DNA of 64,000 nucleotides from Synechococcus sp. WH 5701 (lineage in GTDB: Bacteria > Cyanobacteriota > Cyanobacteriia > PCC-6307 > Cyanobiaceae). Where the stretch lies: NCBI RefSeq assembly GCF_000153045.1, contig NZ_CH724160.1, positions 949,499 to 1,013,498 on the forward strand, read 5' to 3'. The notes beneath the pieces are model-generated. The model saw only the letters and a program-made list of their open reading frames with translations, made no database searches and was not told the DNA's origin. Position numbers and translations under genes: made by a program. Positions 27,780 to 38,598 of this stretch are shown here, in pieces (within the stretch, counting starts at the first letter, position 1; every line of letters begins with the position of its first letter).

Positions 27780-27846
27780 GGACGGGGGGCTGGTGGGGTG
27801 AAAAGGTGGTGGGACTGAGCGGCGGGGCCGGGCTCAGGCAGGCGGA

Positions 27847-28212
27847 TTACTTCTTCTTGCCGGCCACGGTCTTGCGGGCGCCGCGGCGTGTACGGGCATT
27901 GGTACGGGTGCGTTGACCGCGCACGGGGAGACCCATGCGGTGGCGGCGCCCCCTGAGGCAGCCGATGTCCTGCAGGCGCTTGAGGGCCATGCCCTCCTGA
28001 CGGCGCAGGTCACCCTCGAGGGTGAAGGTTTCGACAGCTGCCCGCAATTTCTGGACATCGCCGTCGTCGAGGTCCTTGACGCGGATGTCGGGGTTGACGC
28101 CAGCCTTGGTCAGGATCTTCTGGGCCCGGCTGAGCCCGATCCCGTAGACGTACGTGAGAGAAATCTCGACCCTCTTGTCACGAGGGATATCGACACCGGC
28201 AATCCGAGCCAC
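27847..28212 (-). CDS. rpsM: 30S ribosomal protein S13
   Basis: 121 residues from GTG 28212 ([24 protein letters not shown]). The open frame continues upstream but S13 always begins at this motif. [16 protein letters not shown], the basic [18 protein letters not shown] block that touches tRNAs and the lysine-rich tail are present. It follows rpmJ by 94 bases. Confidence 0.96.
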   Translation of the reverse strand: MARIAGVDIPRDKRVEISLTYVYGIGLSRAQKILTKAGVNPDIRVKDLDDGDVQKLRAAVETFTLEGDLRRQEGMALKRLQDIGCLRGRRHRMGLPVRGQRTRTNARTRRGARKTVAGKKK

Positions 28213-28306
28213 GAAAAAACGATTCAGTTGGGCAGAGGGAGCCCGGCCAGTGTGGGCAGGGCGGTGCGCCCCGAAGGGCACTGGGGGAGGAAGGACGCGG
28301 GGCCGG

Positions 28307-28420
28307 TCAGCCCTGGCGTTGTTTGTGCTTGGGGTTGGTGCAGATCACCATGACCCGGCCGTGGCGACGAATCACGCGGCACTTGTCGCACATCTTCTTG
28401 ACTGAGGCACGCACCTTCAT
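28307..28420 (-). CDS. rpmJ: 50S ribosomal protein L36
   Basis: A 37-residue gene from ATG 28420 to TGA 28307-28309. The product begins [20 protein letters not shown] and ends NPKHKQRQG. The zinc ligands are complete: CDKC, then Cys in [10 protein letters not shown] and the final His. It lies between adk and rpsM, its normal place in bacterial alpha/spc operons. Confidence 0.97.
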   Translation of the reverse strand: MKVRASVKKMCDKCRVIRRHGRVMVICTNPKHKQRQG

Positions 28421-28456
28421 GGGCGGTGGCTCTCCTTTTTGCAAACAGCTAACGTA

Positions 28457-29014
28457 TCACAAGGGTTGACTCACAACCGCACTCACCCTGCTCGCGACCG
28501 CCTCCACGGCCCCTTCCGCCTCCACCTCCCGGATCAAGCCCAGCTGGCGGTAGAAGGCGATCAGGGGTGCTGTCTGCTCGCGGTAGACCTCCAGACGGTT
28601 GCGGATCACCGCTTCGTTGTCGTCGTCGCGCCCGCGGCTGAGCAGCCTCTGCAACAGGATGCCGTCGTCGAGCTGCAGGAGCACCACATGCTCGATCGGC
28701 TGCTTCAGCTCGTCGAGCAACTCCCTGAGGGCTCCGGCCTGGGCCAGGTTGCGGGGGAAGCCATCCAGCAACCAGCCGCCGTCATGGCTGAGCAGGCGGG
28801 CCTTCACGATCGCCAGGACCAGCGCATCGCTCACCAGTTCGCCCCGGGCCATCACGGCCTGGGCTTCCGTCCCCAGCTCCGTGCCCGCCTGCACTTCGGC
28901 CCGCAACAGTTCGCCGGTGGAGAGGTGGAGCAGACCGCGTTCAGCGGCCAGCAACTGGGCCTGGGTCCCTTTGCCGGCTCCTGGGGGGCCGAGGAAAAGA
29001 AGGCGGTCGGACAT
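28457..29014 (-). CDS. adk: Adenylate kinase
   Basis: 185 residues from ATG 29014 (MSDRLLFLGPPGAGKGTQA). The P-loop GPPGAGKGT, the AMP-binding STGELLR, DGFPRN and the lid RGRDDD are present. It is the short form with a small lid, without a zinc domain, common in cyanobacteria. The enzyme balances ATP, ADP and AMP. It lies between secY (47-base gap) and rpmJ in the spc operon. Confidence 0.95.
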   Translation of the reverse strand: MSDRLLFLGPPGAGKGTQAQLLAAERGLLHLSTGELLRAEVQAGTELGTEAQAVMARGELVSDALVLAIVKARLLSHDGGWLLDGFPRNLAQAGALRELLDELKQPIEHVVLLQLDDGILLQRLLSRGRDDDNEAVIRNRLEVYREQTAPLIAFYRQLGLIREVEAEGAVEAVASRVSAVVSQPL

Positions 29015-29061
29015 GGTCGGATGGGATGACTGAGATGGGCGCGGCTGTGGGCTGGAGCGGA

Positions 29062-30378
29062 TCACTCCCGCACCATGCCCTCGTAGCGCTGGGAGATCAC
29101 GTAGGTCTGCACCTGCTTGGCGGTGTCGATGGCGACACCCACAAGGATCAGCAGGGAGGTGGCCCCCAGACCCTGGAAGGTGCGCACCTGTGTGGCGCCT
29201 TCCACGGCGGAGGGGATGATCGCCACCGCTCCAAGGAAGAGACCCCCCAGCAGAGTGAGCCGGTTCTGCACGCCGCTCAGGTATTGGGCGGTGGCGGAGC
29301 CGGGCCTCACACCGGGAATGGCCACGCCCCCACGTTTGAGGTTGGTGGCGATGTCGATCGGATTGATCGTGAGCGAGGCATAAAAGAGCGAAAAGCCGCA
29401 GATCAGCGCGAAGAAGATCAGGGCGTAGAGCCAGGGTGTGCTGCTGTTCGGGTTGAGGTAGCCGGCCAGCTGGATCAGCCAGGGGGCCCTGGTGATGTTG
29501 GCGATTGTCAAGGGCAGGAAGACCACCGCAGAAGCGAAGATGATCGGCATCACGCCGCCGGCGTTGAGCTTGAGCGGCAGGTAGCTCTGGCGGCTGGCGA
29601 GGCTGGCCTGACCCACCTGGCGCTTGGCGCTCACGATCGGGATGCGCCGGCTGCCCTCCTGCACGAAAATGATGCCCACGATCGTCACCAGGAAGATCAG
29701 CACCAGCACCACGATTCCGCCGATGGTGGCCCTGTCTCCGCTCTCGGCCAGCTTCACCGTGGAGCCGAGCGCCCTGGGCAGGGTGGCCACGATGTTCACG
29801 AAGATCACCAGGGAGGCGCCCTGGCCGATCCCCCGCTCGGTGATCACCTCACTGATCCACATGACCACCATCGCTCCGGTGACCAGCGCCAGGGTGGTCT
29901 GAATCACGAACACCGGCATGGGAATGCCGGGGAGGGCGTACTGACGAAGGATCAGTGCGAAAACGGTGCTTTGCAGCAGGCCCCAGCCCAGGGCCACGTA
30001 GCGGGTGATCTGGGCGATCTTGCGCCGCCCGGCTTCCCCTTCGTTCTTCTGGAGGTCCTCCAGCTGGGGCAAGGCGGCGGTGAGCAGCTGCAGGATGATT
30101 GAAGCGTTGATGAAGGGCAGGATCCCCAGGGCGAACACCCCCAGGGTGGAGATGCCACCGCCGGTGAAGATGTCGAGGAAGCCGATCAACTGGCCGCCCT
30201 GCTGGATGAACTGCTGGAAGGCCACCCGATCGATGCCCGGCACGGGGATGTAGATCCCCAGACGCACGAGCAACAGCAGGCCCAGGGTGGTGAGAACCCG
30301 ATCCCTCAGTCCCTTGGACTGGATCACCTGGGTGATGATTTCCGCGGCACTGGGGTTACGGCCCCGGCTGACGAGCAT
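29062..30378 (-). CDS. secY: Protein translocase subunit SecY
   Basis: 438 residues with ten membrane helices, forming the protein-conducting channel in cytoplasmic and thylakoid membranes. Typical blocks: LGIYIPVPGIDR, GGGISTLGVFALGILPFINASIILQLL (plug and TM2), GGVMPIIFASAV and NLKRGGVAIPGVRPG. It follows rplO in the spc operon, as usual. Confidence 0.97.
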   Translation of the reverse strand: MLVSRGRNPSAAEIITQVIQSKGLRDRVLTTLGLLLLVRLGIYIPVPGIDRVAFQQFIQQGGQLIGFLDIFTGGGISTLGVFALGILPFINASIILQLLTAALPQLEDLQKNEGEAGRRKIAQITRYVALGWGLLQSTVFALILRQYALPGIPMPVFVIQTTLALVTGAMVVMWISEVITERGIGQGASLVIFVNIVATLPRALGSTVKLAESGDRATIGGIVVLVLIFLVTIVGIIFVQEGSRRIPIVSAKRQVGQASLASRQSYLPLKLNAGGVMPIIFASAVVFLPLTIANITRAPWLIQLAGYLNPNSSTPWLYALIFFALICGFSLFYASLTINPIDIATNLKRGGVAIPGVRPGSATAQYLSGVQNRLTLLGGLFLGAVAIIPSAVEGATQVRTFQGLGATSLLILVGVAIDTAKQVQTYVISQRYEGMVRE

Positions 30379-30511
30379 GGCGAGAAGGGACGAGGGACGG
30401 ACTGGCGGAGAAGGGGCAACGACGGCAAAGCCGCCTGCGCATCCGAAGAACGGCGGCAGACGGCTGGTTGCCTGGCGGATCCCTGAAAATCAGGGGTCAG
30501 GCCTTGGCCGA

Positions 30512-30964
30512 TCAGTCGATCAGCTCGCAGGTGCCACCGGCCGCTTCAATCTTGGCGCGGGCCGAGGCGGTGAAGGCGGCCGCTTCGACGCTGAGCTTGA
30601 TGCTCAGTTCACCGTTGCCGAGAATCTTCAGCGGATGCTTGGGGCTGGTAACCAGGCCAGCTTCCACCAAGGAGTCGAGGGTGACGGTGCTGCCAGACTC
30701 AAGTTCGGCCAGTTTGCCCACATTGAGCACGGTGAAGTGCTTGGGGTTGACAAGCGGGAAATGCTTGAGCTTGGGGATGCGCCGGTAAAGGGGCATCTGA
30801 CCGCCCTCGAAGCCGGGGCGGGTGGGACGACCCGAGCGGGACTTCTGGCCGCGCATGCCGAAGCCGCAGCTGGCGCCCTGGCCGGCGGCGATGCCGCGGC
30901 CTTTGCGCAGTTTGCGGCGCCTGGCACCGGTCTGGGGGGTGAGGGTGCTGAGTGAGAGGGTCAT
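30512..30964 (-). CDS. rplO: 50S ribosomal protein L15
   Basis: 150 residues. The N-terminal extended region has [31 protein letters not shown], then [18 protein letters not shown] and a globular C-terminal part. L15 is a late-assembly protein of the large subunit. It starts 5 bases after rpsE; rpmD (L30), often between them in other bacteria, is absent as is usual in cyanobacteria. Confidence 0.97.
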   Translation of the reverse strand: MTLSLSTLTPQTGARRRKLRKGRGIAAGQGASCGFGMRGQKSRSGRPTRPGFEGGQMPLYRRIPKLKHFPLVNPKHFTVLNVGKLAELESGSTVTLDSLVEAGLVTSPKHPLKILGNGELSIKLSVEAAAFTASARAKIEAAGGTCELID

Positions 30965-30969
30965 GGGGC

Positions 30970-31629
30970 TCAGGAGTAAATCTGCTCGAGGGAGATGCCC
31001 CGTTCCTTGGCCGTCTCCTTGTGGGTGCGCAGAGACTGCAGCGCCTGAATGGTGGCGCGGGCGTTGTTGAGGGGGGTCTTGCTGCCAAGGCGCTTGGCCA
31101 GCACGTTCTTGATCCCGGCCAGTTCCAGCACCGTACGGATCGAGCCGCCCGCGATCACACCGGTACCAGGGGCCGCGGGGCGCATCAGGATGCTGGCGGC
31201 GCCGTCGACACCATGGCCGTCGGTGGGGATCGAGCTGGTGCGGGTCAGGGGCACCTTGACCAGGTGCTTCTTGCCATCGGCCACGCCCTTGCGTACGGCG
31301 CCGATCACATCACCCGCCTTGCCAACGCCCACACCGACCTGGCCGCGCTCGTTGCCGACCACGACGATGGCGCGGAAGCTCATCTTCTTGCCGCCTTTGA
31401 CGGTCTTGGAGACACGACGGATCTGGACCACCCGCTCCTGCCATTCGGAGTCGCGCTCCTGGCCGCGGCGGTTGTCACCCCGGCGGCCACCGCCACCGCG
31501 GCGGTCACCACCGCCGCCACCGCGGTTGCCGCCGCCGCGGCGTTCCTGCTGGCCTTCGGTGGCGGCAGGAACGCCTACGGCCGCGGAGGGCACGTCGCTG
31601 GATCTGGTCTGTTCGTTGGTTTCGGTCAT
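30970..31629 (-). CDS. rpsE: 30S ribosomal protein S5 with Gly/Arg-rich N-terminal extension
   Basis: 219 residues from ATG 31629 ([19 protein letters not shown]). The conserved S5 core starts near residue 62 ([20 protein letters not shown]) and includes [21 protein letters not shown] and the C-terminal [11 protein letters not shown]. Ahead of it is a low-complexity tract, about residues 29-58, of repeated RGGG, GGDRR and RRGD units. S5 guards decoding accuracy at the mRNA entrance. The extension is about 60 residues longer than in E. coli; similar ones occur in marine picocyanobacteria. Confidence 0.95.
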   Translation of the reverse strand: MTETNEQTRSSDVPSAAVGVPAATEGQQERRGGGNRGGGGGDRRGGGGRRGDNRRGQERDSEWQERVVQIRRVSKTVKGGKKMSFRAIVVVGNERGQVGVGVGKAGDVIGAVRKGVADGKKHLVKVPLTRTSSIPTDGHGVDGAASILMRPAAPGTGVIAGGSIRTVLELAGIKNVLAKRLGSKTPLNNARATIQALQSLRTHKETAKERGISLEQIYS

Positions 31630-31642
31630 GGTTGGAGGCGGT

Positions 31643-32008
31643 TCAGAACTGAAGGCCCGCTTCCCGGGCGGCATCGGCGAGGGCCTTGACCCGGCCGTGG
31701 TACAGGTTGCCACCGCGGTCGAAGACCACCTGCTGGATGCCCTTGGCGATGGCACGGGTAGCCAGCAGCTGACCAACGGCGACGGACGCGTCACAGCAGG
31801 CGCTGGACTCGAGGCTGCTGCGCAGATCCTTGTCGAGGGTCGACGCCGCACAGAGGGTGGTCTGGGCCGCGTCGTCGATGACCTGGGCGTAGATGTGGTT
31901 GTTGGAGCGGAACACGGCCAGCCGCGGACGGTCGGAGGTTCCGTTGAGATGGCGACGCAGACGGCGGTGACGCTTCTGGGTCTGCTGTTTTCTGGAAAGG
32001 GTGGACAT
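31643..32008 (-). CDS. rplR: 50S ribosomal protein L18
   Basis: 121 residues. A basic N-terminus ([20 protein letters not shown]) precedes [21 protein letters not shown] and the C-terminal [27 protein letters not shown]18 binds 5S rRNA. It lies between rplF and rpsE with small gaps. Confidence 0.97.
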   Translation of the reverse strand: MSTLSRKQQTQKRHRRLRRHLNGTSDRPRLAVFRSNNHIYAQVIDDAAQTTLCAASTLDKDLRSSLESSACCDASVAVGQLLATRAIAKGIQQVVFDRGGNLYHGRVKALADAAREAGLQF

Positions 32009-32040
32009 GGCAGTACAGGGTGGGAACGCTCAGGCAGGCC

Positions 32041-32580
32041 TCATTTCTTACCGGTCTTGCCGGCCTTGCGCAGGATGCGCTCGCCCGCGTACTTGATGCC
32101 CTTGCCCTTGTAGGGCTCGGGCGGCCGGATGGCGCGGATCTTGGCGGCTTCATTGCCCACCAGCTCCTTGTCGGCCCCGGACACCATCACCTGGGTGGTG
32201 CCTTCGACCGTGAAGCTCACGCCCTCGGGGGGATTGACCTCCACGGGATGGCTGTAGCCGGCGCTGACCACGAGCTTGCGGCCCTGGACCTGGGCGCGGT
32301 AGCCCACGCCGATGATCTCGAGCTTGCGGGTGAAGCCCTGGCTGACACCCTCGACCATGTTGGCGACGAGGGTGCGGCAGAGGCCGTGACGCTCCCGGGA
32401 ACGGCGGCTTCCGTTGGACGGGGTGACCAGCAGGGTGTTCTCCTGCTGGCTGACCACCACACCATCGGGAAGGGTGCGGCTGAGCTCACCCTTTGGACCT
32501 TTGACCGTGACCGCCAGACCAGCCAAGGTGACGTTCACCTTGTCGGGGATGGGGATCGGCGCTTTACCAATACGAGACAT
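32041..32580 (-). CDS. rplF: 50S ribosomal protein L6
   Basis: 179 residues: [61 protein letters not shown] and the C-terminal [29 protein letters not shown]6 sits near the factor-binding stalk. It follows rpsH by 15 bases. Confidence 0.97.
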   Translation of the reverse strand: MSRIGKAPIPIPDKVNVTLAGLAVTVKGPKGELSRTLPDGVVVSQQENTLLVTPSNGSRRSRERHGLCRTLVANMVEGVSQGFTRKLEIIGVGYRAQVQGRKLVVSAGYSHPVEVNPPEGVSFTVEGTTQVMVSGADKELVGNEAAKIRAIRPPEPYKGKGIKYAGERILRKAGKTGKK

Positions 32581-32595
32581 GGATCGACTCCCTGA

Positions 32596-32997
32596 TCAAT
32601 AGATGTAGCAAAGCACTTCACCGCCGACGCCCTGCTTTCGGGCATCACGGTCGCTCATCACCCCTTTGGAGGTGGAGATGATCGCCACACCAAGGCCACC
32701 GAGGACCTTGGGAAGCTGACGGGTGTTCTTGTAGATGCGCAGGCCAGGCTTGCTCACCCGTTGCACCGAGCGGATGGTGGGCTGACGATGCTTGCCGCTG
32801 TACTTCAGCTCGAGCACGAGGAAGCGTTCGACGCCTTCTCCCTCCTCGCTGATCTGGGCGATGAAGCCTTCGTGCTGCAGCACCTTGGCGATGCTGTGTG
32901 AGAGGCGTGAAGCGGGCACTTTGGTGGTCTGGTGCTTCTTCTCACTCGCATTGCGGATGCGGGTGAGCATGTCGGAAATCGGGTCGTGATTGGCCAT
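32596..32997 (-). CDS. rpsH: 30S ribosomal protein S8
   Basis: 133 residues with [39 protein letters not shown] and the C-terminal [35 protein letters not shown]8 organises the central domain of 16S rRNA and represses the spc operon in other bacteria. rpsN, which lies between rplE and rpsH in many bacteria, is missing here, the cyanobacterial arrangement. Confidence 0.97.
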   Translation of the reverse strand: MANHDPISDMLTRIRNASEKKHQTTKVPASRLSHSIAKVLQHEGFIAQISEEGEGVERFLVLELKYSGKHRQPTIRSVQRVSKPGLRIYKNTRQLPKVLGGLGVAIISTSKGVMSDRDARKQGVGGEVLCYIY

Positions 32998-33017
32998 GGT
33001 TGGGATCCGAGGAGGGC

Positions 33018-33557
33018 TCAGTTGCTGCGGAACGGCATTCCCATCTCGCGGAGGAGGGCCCGGCCCTCTTCGTCGTTGCGGGCGCTGGTCACGATGGTGA
33101 TGTCCATGCCACGGATGGCGTCGATTTTGTCGTAGGAGATTTCGGGGAAGATGATCTGCTCCCGCACCCCCAGGGTGTAGTTGCCACGCCCGTCGAAGCT
33201 CTTGGGGCTGACCCCGCGGAAGTCGCGGATGCGTGGCAGGGCCAGGTTGATCAGGCGCTCCAGGAAGGCATACATCCGATCTCCCCGCAGGGTGACGGCC
33301 ACGCCGATCGGCATGCCCTGGCGAATCTTGAAGCCGGCGATGGCTTTCTTGGCGCGCGTCACCACCACCTTCTGTCCGGTGATCGTGGCCAGCTCGCTGA
33401 TCGAGGCTTCAAGAGCCTTGGCGTTCTGGGCGGCTTCGCCAAGTCCCCTGTTGACGGTGACCTTCACCACCTTGGGGACTTCATGGATGTTCGAGAGAGT
33501 GAGATCCTTGAGCAACTTGGGCTGGATCGTCTCCCGATAGCGCTGTTTGAGTGACAT
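33018..33557 (-). CDS. rplE: 50S ribosomal protein L5
   Basis: 179 residues: [56 protein letters not shown] and [25 protein letters not shown]5 binds 5S rRNA in the central protuberance. It lies between rplX (85-base gap) and rpsH. Confidence 0.97.
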   Translation of the reverse strand: MSLKQRYRETIQPKLLKDLTLSNIHEVPKVVKVTVNRGLGEAAQNAKALEASISELATITGQKVVVTRAKKAIAGFKIRQGMPIGVAVTLRGDRMYAFLERLINLALPRIRDFRGVSPKSFDGRGNYTLGVREQIIFPEISYDKIDAIRGMDITIVTSARNDEEGRALLREMGMPFRSN

Positions 33558-33642
33558 GGCGGGGATGGGGGAATGCGCTTCTGGGCGTTGTCAGAAAGCG
33601 GACGGGGGTGCGTTCAGCGATGGGAGCGGTCGTTCTTGCCCT

Positions 33643-33999
33643 TCAGGCAAGAACTTCACCCGTCTTCTTGAGGCGGCGCTTCTTGGTGCCGTCGGCTTCG
33701 ACGACGAGCTCCACGCGGCTGGGAACGTTGTTGGCGGTGGAGAACACCATCACGTTGGAGGCGTGGATGGAAGCCTCCTCGGTGAGGATCCGGCCGGATT
33801 CGCCTTCTTGGGTAGGCTTCATGTGGCGGGTGCGCAGGTTGATGCCCTGCACGACCACACGGTTCTCGTCGGGAAGGGTGCGCAGGACCTCACCGGTCTT
33901 GCCCTTGTCCTTTCCGGCAATCACCTTGACGGTGTCACCCTTGCGGATGCGCATCTTGACCCTTTGAACGGGCCTGGCTTTTGGGGTGGCTGTGGCCAT
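33643..33999 (-). CDS. rplX: 50S ribosomal protein L24
   Basis: 118 residues with the KOW motif in [21 protein letters not shown], then [16 protein letters not shown] and [23 protein letters not shown]24 nucleates large-subunit assembly at the 5' end of 23S rRNA. One base separates its start from the rplN stop. Confidence 0.97.
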   Translation of the reverse strand: MATATPKARPVQRVKMRIRKGDTVKVIAGKDKGKTGEVLRTLPDENRVVVQGINLRTRHMKPTQEGESGRILTEEASIHASNVMVFSTANNVPSRVELVVEADGTKKRRLKKTGEVLA

Positions 34000-34000
34000 C

Positions 34001-34366
34001 TCAGATCACCTCCGGGGCGAGAGACACGATTTTGGTGAAGTTGCGCTCCCGCAGTTCCCGGGCTACGGGTCCGAACACCCGGGTGCCTTTGGGGTTGTTG
34101 TCGGTGCCGAGGATCACGGCGGCGTTGTCGTCGAAGCGGATCGCATTGCCGGTGTCGCGGCGCAGGGTGGCCCTGGTGCGAACCACCACAGCCTTGACCA
34201 CATCCGACTTCTTGACACCCATGTTGGGCATGGCGTCCTTGACGGCAGCCACGATCACATCACCCACGTGGGCATAGCGACGGTTGGTGCCCAGCACTCG
34301 GATGCACTGGATGCGCTTGGCCCCGCTGTTGTCAGCGACGTTGAGGAAAGTTTCCTGCTGAATCAT
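34001..34366 (-). CDS. rplN: 50S ribosomal protein L14
   Basis: 121 residues: [70 protein letters not shown] and [11 protein letters not shown]14 contacts the small subunit and translation factors. Ordinary length and place. Confidence 0.98.
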   Translation of the reverse strand: MIQQETFLNVADNSGAKRIQCIRVLGTNRRYAHVGDVIVAAVKDAMPNMGVKKSDVVKAVVVRTRATLRRDTGNAIRFDDNAAVILGTDNNPKGTRVFGPVARELRERNFTKIVSLAPEVI

Positions 34367-34378
34367 GGTGGGATCTCC

Positions 34379-34630
34379 TCAGCTCGCGCCGGATGTGGTG
34401 AAAACCTCGGCCACAGCCCAGCGTTTGGTGCGACTGAGGGGACGGGTTTCGGTGATGCGGACCCGATCACCCACGCGACAACGGTTGTCCTCGTCGTGGG
34501 CTTTGTAACGGGTGGTGCGGCTGACGGTCTTCTGGTAGATGGGATGGGGGAAGCGGTTTTCAACCGCCACCACCACCGTTTTGTCCATCTTGTCGCTGAC
34601 GACGACGCCGACCCTTTCCTTGAGTGCCAT
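34379..34630 (-). CDS. rpsQ: 30S ribosomal protein S17
   Basis: 83 residues with an OB fold: [41 protein letters not shown] and [25 protein letters not shown]17 is a primary 16S rRNA binder. It follows rpmC by 17 bases. Confidence 0.97.
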   Translation of the reverse strand: MALKERVGVVVSDKMDKTVVVAVENRFPHPIYQKTVSRTTRYKAHDEDNRCRVGDRVRITETRPLSRTKRWAVAEVFTTSGAS

Positions 34631-34647
34631 GGGTGGTGTGGGGGGGA

Positions 34648-34863
34648 TCAGGAGGCGGAGGGGGCGGAGCTCTGACGCTCCTTCTGCACCGTCAGCAGGT
34701 GGGCCAGCTTGATGCGGCTTTCCTTGAAGCGGTGAGGATGCTCCAGGCGGCGGGTGGCCTGCTGGAAGCGCAGGTCGAAGAGATCGCGGCGGCAGGCGTT
34801 GATCTGTTCGCTGATTTCGGCGTCGGTGAGCTTGCGCACCTCGGCGATGTCAGGACGGGCCAT
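34648..34863 (-). CDS. rpmC: 50S ribosomal protein L29
   Basis: 71 residues from ATG 34863 ([20 protein letters not shown]), a helical hairpin with [26 protein letters not shown]. The frame is open upstream through rplP and is not coding there. L29 lies at the exit tunnel beside L23. It starts 4 bases after the rplP stop. Confidence 0.96.
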   Translation of the reverse strand: MARPDIAEVRKLTDAEISEQINACRRDLFDLRFQQATRRLEHPHRFKESRIKLAHLLTVQKERQSSAPSAS

Positions 34864-34867
34864 GGGT

Positions 34868-35329
34868 TCAGGACTCCACAGGAACGGTGGTCTCCGGTTC
34901 GACCGCGCTCGCCTGCTCGTCAAGGGCCAGGAACTTGGTCTTGATGGGCAGCTTGTACTGAGCCAGGCGCATGGCCTCCTTGGCAATGGCTTCGGTGATT
35001 TCGGCACCGCCCATTTCAAAGAGAATGCGACCTGGCTTGATCACGGCCACCCAGAACTCGGGGTTGCCCTTACCGGAACCCATGCGGGTTTCGGCTGGGC
35101 GCATGGTGACGGGCTTGTCGGGGAAGATCCGGATCCAGATCTTTCCGCCCCGCTTGACGTAGCGGGTCATGGCCCGGCGGCTGGCCTCAATCTGGCGGGA
35201 GGTGATCCACCCGCATTCCTGGGCCTGCAGCGCAAACTGACCGAAGGCAATGGTGTTGCCTCGGCTGGCGACACCGCACATGCGGCCTCGCTGCTGTTTG
35301 CGGAATTTGACGCGACGTGGACTCAGCAT
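34868..35329 (-). CDS. rplP: 50S ribosomal protein L16
   Basis: 153 residues: [72 protein letters not shown] and [24 protein letters not shown]16 positions A-site tRNA. It follows rpsC by 16 bases. Confidence 0.98.
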   Translation of the reverse strand: MLSPRRVKFRKQQRGRMCGVASRGNTIAFGQFALQAQECGWITSRQIEASRRAMTRYVKRGGKIWIRIFPDKPVTMRPAETRMGSGKGNPEFWVAVIKPGRILFEMGGAEITEAIAKEAMRLAQYKLPIKTKFLALDEQASAVEPETTVPVES

Positions 35330-35345
35330 GGTTCAGGCTTCCTGC

Positions 35346-36074
35346 TCACTCCTCGTTGGAGCGGTCTTCGAACTGTTGGGGCCGGCGATTGGCGCGGCGC
35401 CGTGGTGCTGCCCCGACGGGGAGTTTTTCCTGTTGACCAGGAAGCACTTCACCTTTGAACACCCACACCTTGATTCCCAGCACCCCGTAGGTGGTGGTCG
35501 CCACCTTGGTGGCGTAATCGATGTCGGCGCGGAGGGTGTGCAGCGGAACCCGGCCTTCCCGGGTCCATTCGGTCCGGGCGATTTCGGCGCCATTGAGGCG
35601 CCCACTCACCTGGATCTTGAGGCCGAGCACGCCGGCCCGCTGGGCCCGCTGCACGGTCATGCGCATGACCCGGCGGAACGCCACCCGCTTCTCCAGCTGC
35701 TGGGCGATGTACTCGGCCAGCAGGAAGGCATCGGCGTCGACCCGCTCCACTTCCACCACGTTGATGCGCACCTGGCGGTTGCGATCACCGACGGTTTTCT
35801 GAATGCCGGCGCGCAGTTCCTCGATGCCGCTGCCCTGGCGTCCCACCAGCACACCGGGTCGGGCCGTCTTGAGCTCGACCTCCAGCTGGTCGGCCTTGCG
35901 GGCGATCAGCACATCGCTGATACCGGCTGAGGCGTACTTCTTGTGAATGAAGCAGCGAATCCGGTCATCCTCCTGGAGGAGGGTCGGATAGGTCTTGCTG
36001 GGGGCGTACCAACGGGAGCGGTGGTCCTGGGTGATCCCCAGGCGCAGGCCGGTTGGATGGATCTTGTGTCCCAT
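35346..36074 (-). CDS. rpsC: 30S ribosomal protein S3
   Basis: 242 residues from ATG 36074 ([20 protein letters not shown]). The KH domain includes [16 protein letters not shown], and the C-terminal half has [20 protein letters not shown] and VFKGEVLPG, ending in a basic and acidic tail. S3 helps form the mRNA entry and helicase. The start choice follows the universal MGxKxHPxG opening. Confidence 0.97.
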   Translation of the reverse strand: MGHKIHPTGLRLGITQDHRSRWYAPSKTYPTLLQEDDRIRCFIHKKYASAGISDVLIARKADQLEVELKTARPGVLVGRQGSGIEELRAGIQKTVGDRNRQVRINVVEVERVDADAFLLAEYIAQQLEKRVAFRRVMRMTVQRAQRAGVLGLKIQVSGRLNGAEIARTEWTREGRVPLHTLRADIDYATKVATTTYGVLGIKVWVFKGEVLPGQQEKLPVGAAPRRRANRRPQQFEDRSNEE

Positions 36075-36093
36075 CGGGCGGTGTCCTCGGGGG

Positions 36094-36453
36094 TCAGGCG
36101 GAAGGAGCCACAGCAATGCTGATGTGGCAGGTTTGTTTTTTGATGGCGTAGGCACGGCCCTGGGCCCGTGGCCGGAAGCGCTTCAGGGAGGGACCCATGT
36201 CGGCGCTGGCGGTGCTGATCACGAGCGAAGCCGGGTCGAGACCCATGTTGTGCTCGGCGTTGGCCACCGCGGAGCGAAGCACCTTGGTGATCGGTCCGGT
36301 GGAGCGGTAAGGCATGAACTCGAGCAGGATCAGCGCTTCGCGGTAGGTGCGGCCGCGGATCTGATCGAGCACCCGACGCACCTTGGATACGGAACCGCGG
36401 ATGTAGCGGCCGTGGGCGCGGGCTTCTTGGCTGGGGGAGGTGGTGTTGGCCAT
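36094..36453 (-). CDS. rplV: 50S ribosomal protein L22
   Basis: 119 residues from ATG 36453, which has AAGGAG 9 bases upstream; a start 8 codons earlier overlaps the rpsS stop and is less likely. Blocks: [45 protein letters not shown] and [23 protein letters not shown]22 lines the exit tunnel. Confidence 0.96.
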   Translation of the reverse strand: MANTTSPSQEARAHGRYIRGSVSKVRRVLDQIRGRTYREALILLEFMPYRSTGPITKVLRSAVANAEHNMGLDPASLVISTASADMGPSLKRFRPRAQGRAYAIKKQTCHISIAVAPSA

Positions 36454-36466
36454 GGTGATTCGCTCC

Positions 36467-36742
36467 TTAACGGGCACCTTTTTTGTCTTTGATGTGGCCC
36501 CGGAAGGTGCGGGTGGGGGCGAATTCCCCCAGCTTGTGGCCCACCATCTGCTCGGTCACGTAGACCGGCACATGGCTTTTGCCGTTGTGAACGGCAATGG
36601 TGTGGCCGATCATCATCGGCAGGATGGTGGAGGCCCGTGACCAGGTCTTGATCACGGTCTTGTCACCAGCGCTGTTCTGCGCTTCGACCTTGCGCAGCAG
36701 ATGGTCGGCGACGAAGGGTCCTTTTTTGAGTGAACGTCCCAT
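36467..36742 (-). CDS. rpsS: 30S ribosomal protein S19
   Basis: 91 residues: [46 protein letters not shown] and [27 protein letters not shown]19 sits in the 30S head near A- and P-site tRNAs. It follows rplB by 35 bases. Confidence 0.98.
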   Translation of the reverse strand: MGRSLKKGPFVADHLLRKVEAQNSAGDKTVIKTWSRASTILPMMIGHTIAVHNGKSHVPVYVTEQMVGHKLGEFAPTRTFRGHIKDKKGAR

Positions 36743-36777
36743 AGCGAATCAGGCAGACAGCAGTGCGGTGTTGAGCA

Positions 36778-37641
36778 TCAGGAATCCCGTCCGCCACGGC
36801 TCCGCTTGGAGGTGCGGCGACGCTTCCGCAGCACAAACCGATTGCTGGGCTTGTTGCGTTTGCGGGTTTTCAGGCCCAGGGCGGGTTTGCCCCAGGGGGT
36901 GACAGGACCGGAACGGCCGATCGGAGCCCGGCCTTCACCACCACCGTGGGGGTGATCGCAGGGGTTCATCACGCTGCCGCGCACCTGGGGACGGCGCCCG
37001 AGCCAGCGGGTGCGGCCGGCCTTGCCCAGGCTGGTGTTGCGCACTTCAGCGTTGCCCACTTCGCCCAGGGTGGCGAAGCACTCACGTCGCACCAGGCGAA
37101 CCTCGGTTGAGGGGAGCTTGAGGGCGACGTAGTCGCCTTCCTTGGCCATCACCTGGGCGCTGGCACCGGCGGTGCGCACCATCTGACCGCCGCGGCCGGC
37201 GTAAAGCTCGACGTTGTGGACGCTGGAGCCCAGAGGAATGGCCGAAAGCGGCAGGGCGTTGCCCACTTCGATCGGGGCCTCGGGCCCTGAGACGACCGTC
37301 TGGCCCACCGTGATTCCAGCGGGAGCCAGGATGTAGCGCTTCTCACCGTCGGTGTAGAAGAGCAGCGCCAGCCGCGCATTGCGGTGGGGGTCGTAATGGA
37401 TGGCGGCCACCCGGGCGACCACGCCGGTTTTGTCGCGACGGAAGTCAACGAGCCGATAGAGGCGCTTGTGGCCGCCGCCGCGGTGGCGGCAGGTGATCAC
37501 ACCGCGGTTGTTGCGACCTTTCTGGCGGTGTTTGGCCACCACCAGCGAACGCTCGGGACGGCGCTCGGTGACTTCACTGAAGTCGCTGGAGGAGCGGCCG
37601 CGGGTGCCGGGGGTGTAGGGGCGGTAGTTGCGGATTGCCAT
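36778..37641 (-). CDS. rplB: 50S ribosomal protein L2
   Basis: 287 residues with [20 protein letters not shown], the [27 protein letters not shown] block, [24 protein letters not shown] near the peptidyl transferase centre, and a basic tail. L2 is needed for subunit joining. Order rplW-rplB-rpsS is standard. Confidence 0.98.
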   Translation of the reverse strand: MAIRNYRPYTPGTRGRSSSDFSEVTERRPERSLVVAKHRQKGRNNRGVITCRHRGGGHKRLYRLVDFRRDKTGVVARVAAIHYDPHRNARLALLFYTDGEKRYILAPAGITVGQTVVSGPEAPIEVGNALPLSAIPLGSSVHNVELYAGRGGQMVRTAGASAQVMAKEGDYVALKLPSTEVRLVRRECFATLGEVGNAEVRNTSLGKAGRTRWLGRRPQVRGSVMNPCDHPHGGGEGRAPIGRSGPVTPWGKPALGLKTRKRNKPSNRFVLRKRRRTSKRSRGGRDS

Positions 37642-37656
37642 AACGATTCAGACCCC

Positions 37657-37959
37657 TCAGGCCTCTGGGAACAACTGGATGGCATCGCCAGGGGCGAGGC
37701 GCACCACGGCTTTCTTCACCTGGGCGCGCTTGCCGGCGAAACGGCCGACCCGCCGACTGCGGCGGGGGGGATTCATGGTGCTCACCCCGACCACATGGAC
37801 ATCGAACAGATGTTCGACGGCAGCCTTGATGTCGGGTTTGGCGGCCCGGGGATCCACTTCGAACGTGTACTGGTTGAGTTCCAGGGCACGGGTGGCTTTT
37901 TCGGTAATCAGCGGCTTGCGGATCACGTCCGCGAGCCGGCTATTGAAACGTTCAGTCAT
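37657..37959 (-). CDS. rplW: 50S ribosomal protein L23
   Basis: 100 residues: [58 protein letters not shown]23 is the docking site for trigger factor and SRP at the tunnel exit. Its start overlaps the rplD stop by 8 bases, so translation is probably coupled. Confidence 0.97.
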   Translation of the reverse strand: MTERFNSRLADVIRKPLITEKATRALELNQYTFEVDPRAAKPDIKAAVEHLFDVHVVGVSTMNPPRRSRRVGRFAGKRAQVKKAVVRLAPGDAIQLFPEA

Positions 37960-38587
37960 CGCCGTAGATCTCCTGAATCTTCGCCAGTGCCTCTTCGCTC
38001 AACACCAGCACATTGGCGTGGAGCAGGTCGAACACGTTGAGCTGATCAGCGGCGATCAGCTTCACCTTTTCAAGGTTCCGCACCGAGCGGCGCACCACGT
38101 CGCCGGGGGCATCGAGCACCAGCAGCACCTTGCTGCCGGCCGGCACGTCCCAGCGATCGAGGGCCGCCACGATCTCCTTGGTTTTGGGGACCTCAAGATC
38201 GGCGGCGAAGCCCTTCACCACCAGGATGTCGGCGGCGCGGCTGATCAGGGCGGTGCGCAGGGCCAGACGACGTTCCTTGCGGTTCATCGCCAGGGTGTAG
38301 CTGCGGGGCTTGGGCCCGAAGATCACACCACCACCGGGGCGCAGCGGGGTGCGGATCGAGCCCTGCCGGGCCCGGCCGGTGCCTTTCTGCTTGTAGGGCT
38401 TGCGGCCACCACCACGGACCTCGGCCCGGGTGAGGGTGCTGGCGGTGCCCTGTCGGGCATTGGCCAGCTGCCTGACCACCGCCCTGTGCACCAGGTCGGC
38501 GGCGGAGGATTTCTTGGCGACCTTCAGGTCAAGGCTGGCCTCACCGGCCTCCTTGCCCTGCCAATCGCGAACAACACAATTCACCAT
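37952..38587 (-). CDS. rplD: 50S ribosomal protein L4
   Basis: 211 residues: VLVHR-type region replaced here by [21 protein letters not shown], then [28 protein letters not shown] (tunnel loop) and a C-terminal domain ending [11 protein letters not shown]4 lines the tunnel and in E. coli autoregulates the S10 operon; whether that occurs here is unknown. Confidence 0.97.
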   Translation of the reverse strand: MVNCVVRDWQGKEAGEASLDLKVAKKSSAADLVHRAVVRQLANARQGTASTLTRAEVRGGGRKPYKQKGTGRARQGSIRTPLRPGGGVIFGPKPRSYTLAMNRKERRLALRTALISRAADILVVKGFAADLEVPKTKEIVAALDRWDVPAGSKVLLVLDAPGDVVRRSVRNLEKVKLIAADQLNVFDLLHANVLVLSEEALAKIQEIYGDD

Positions 38588-38598
38588 CTGATTTCTCC

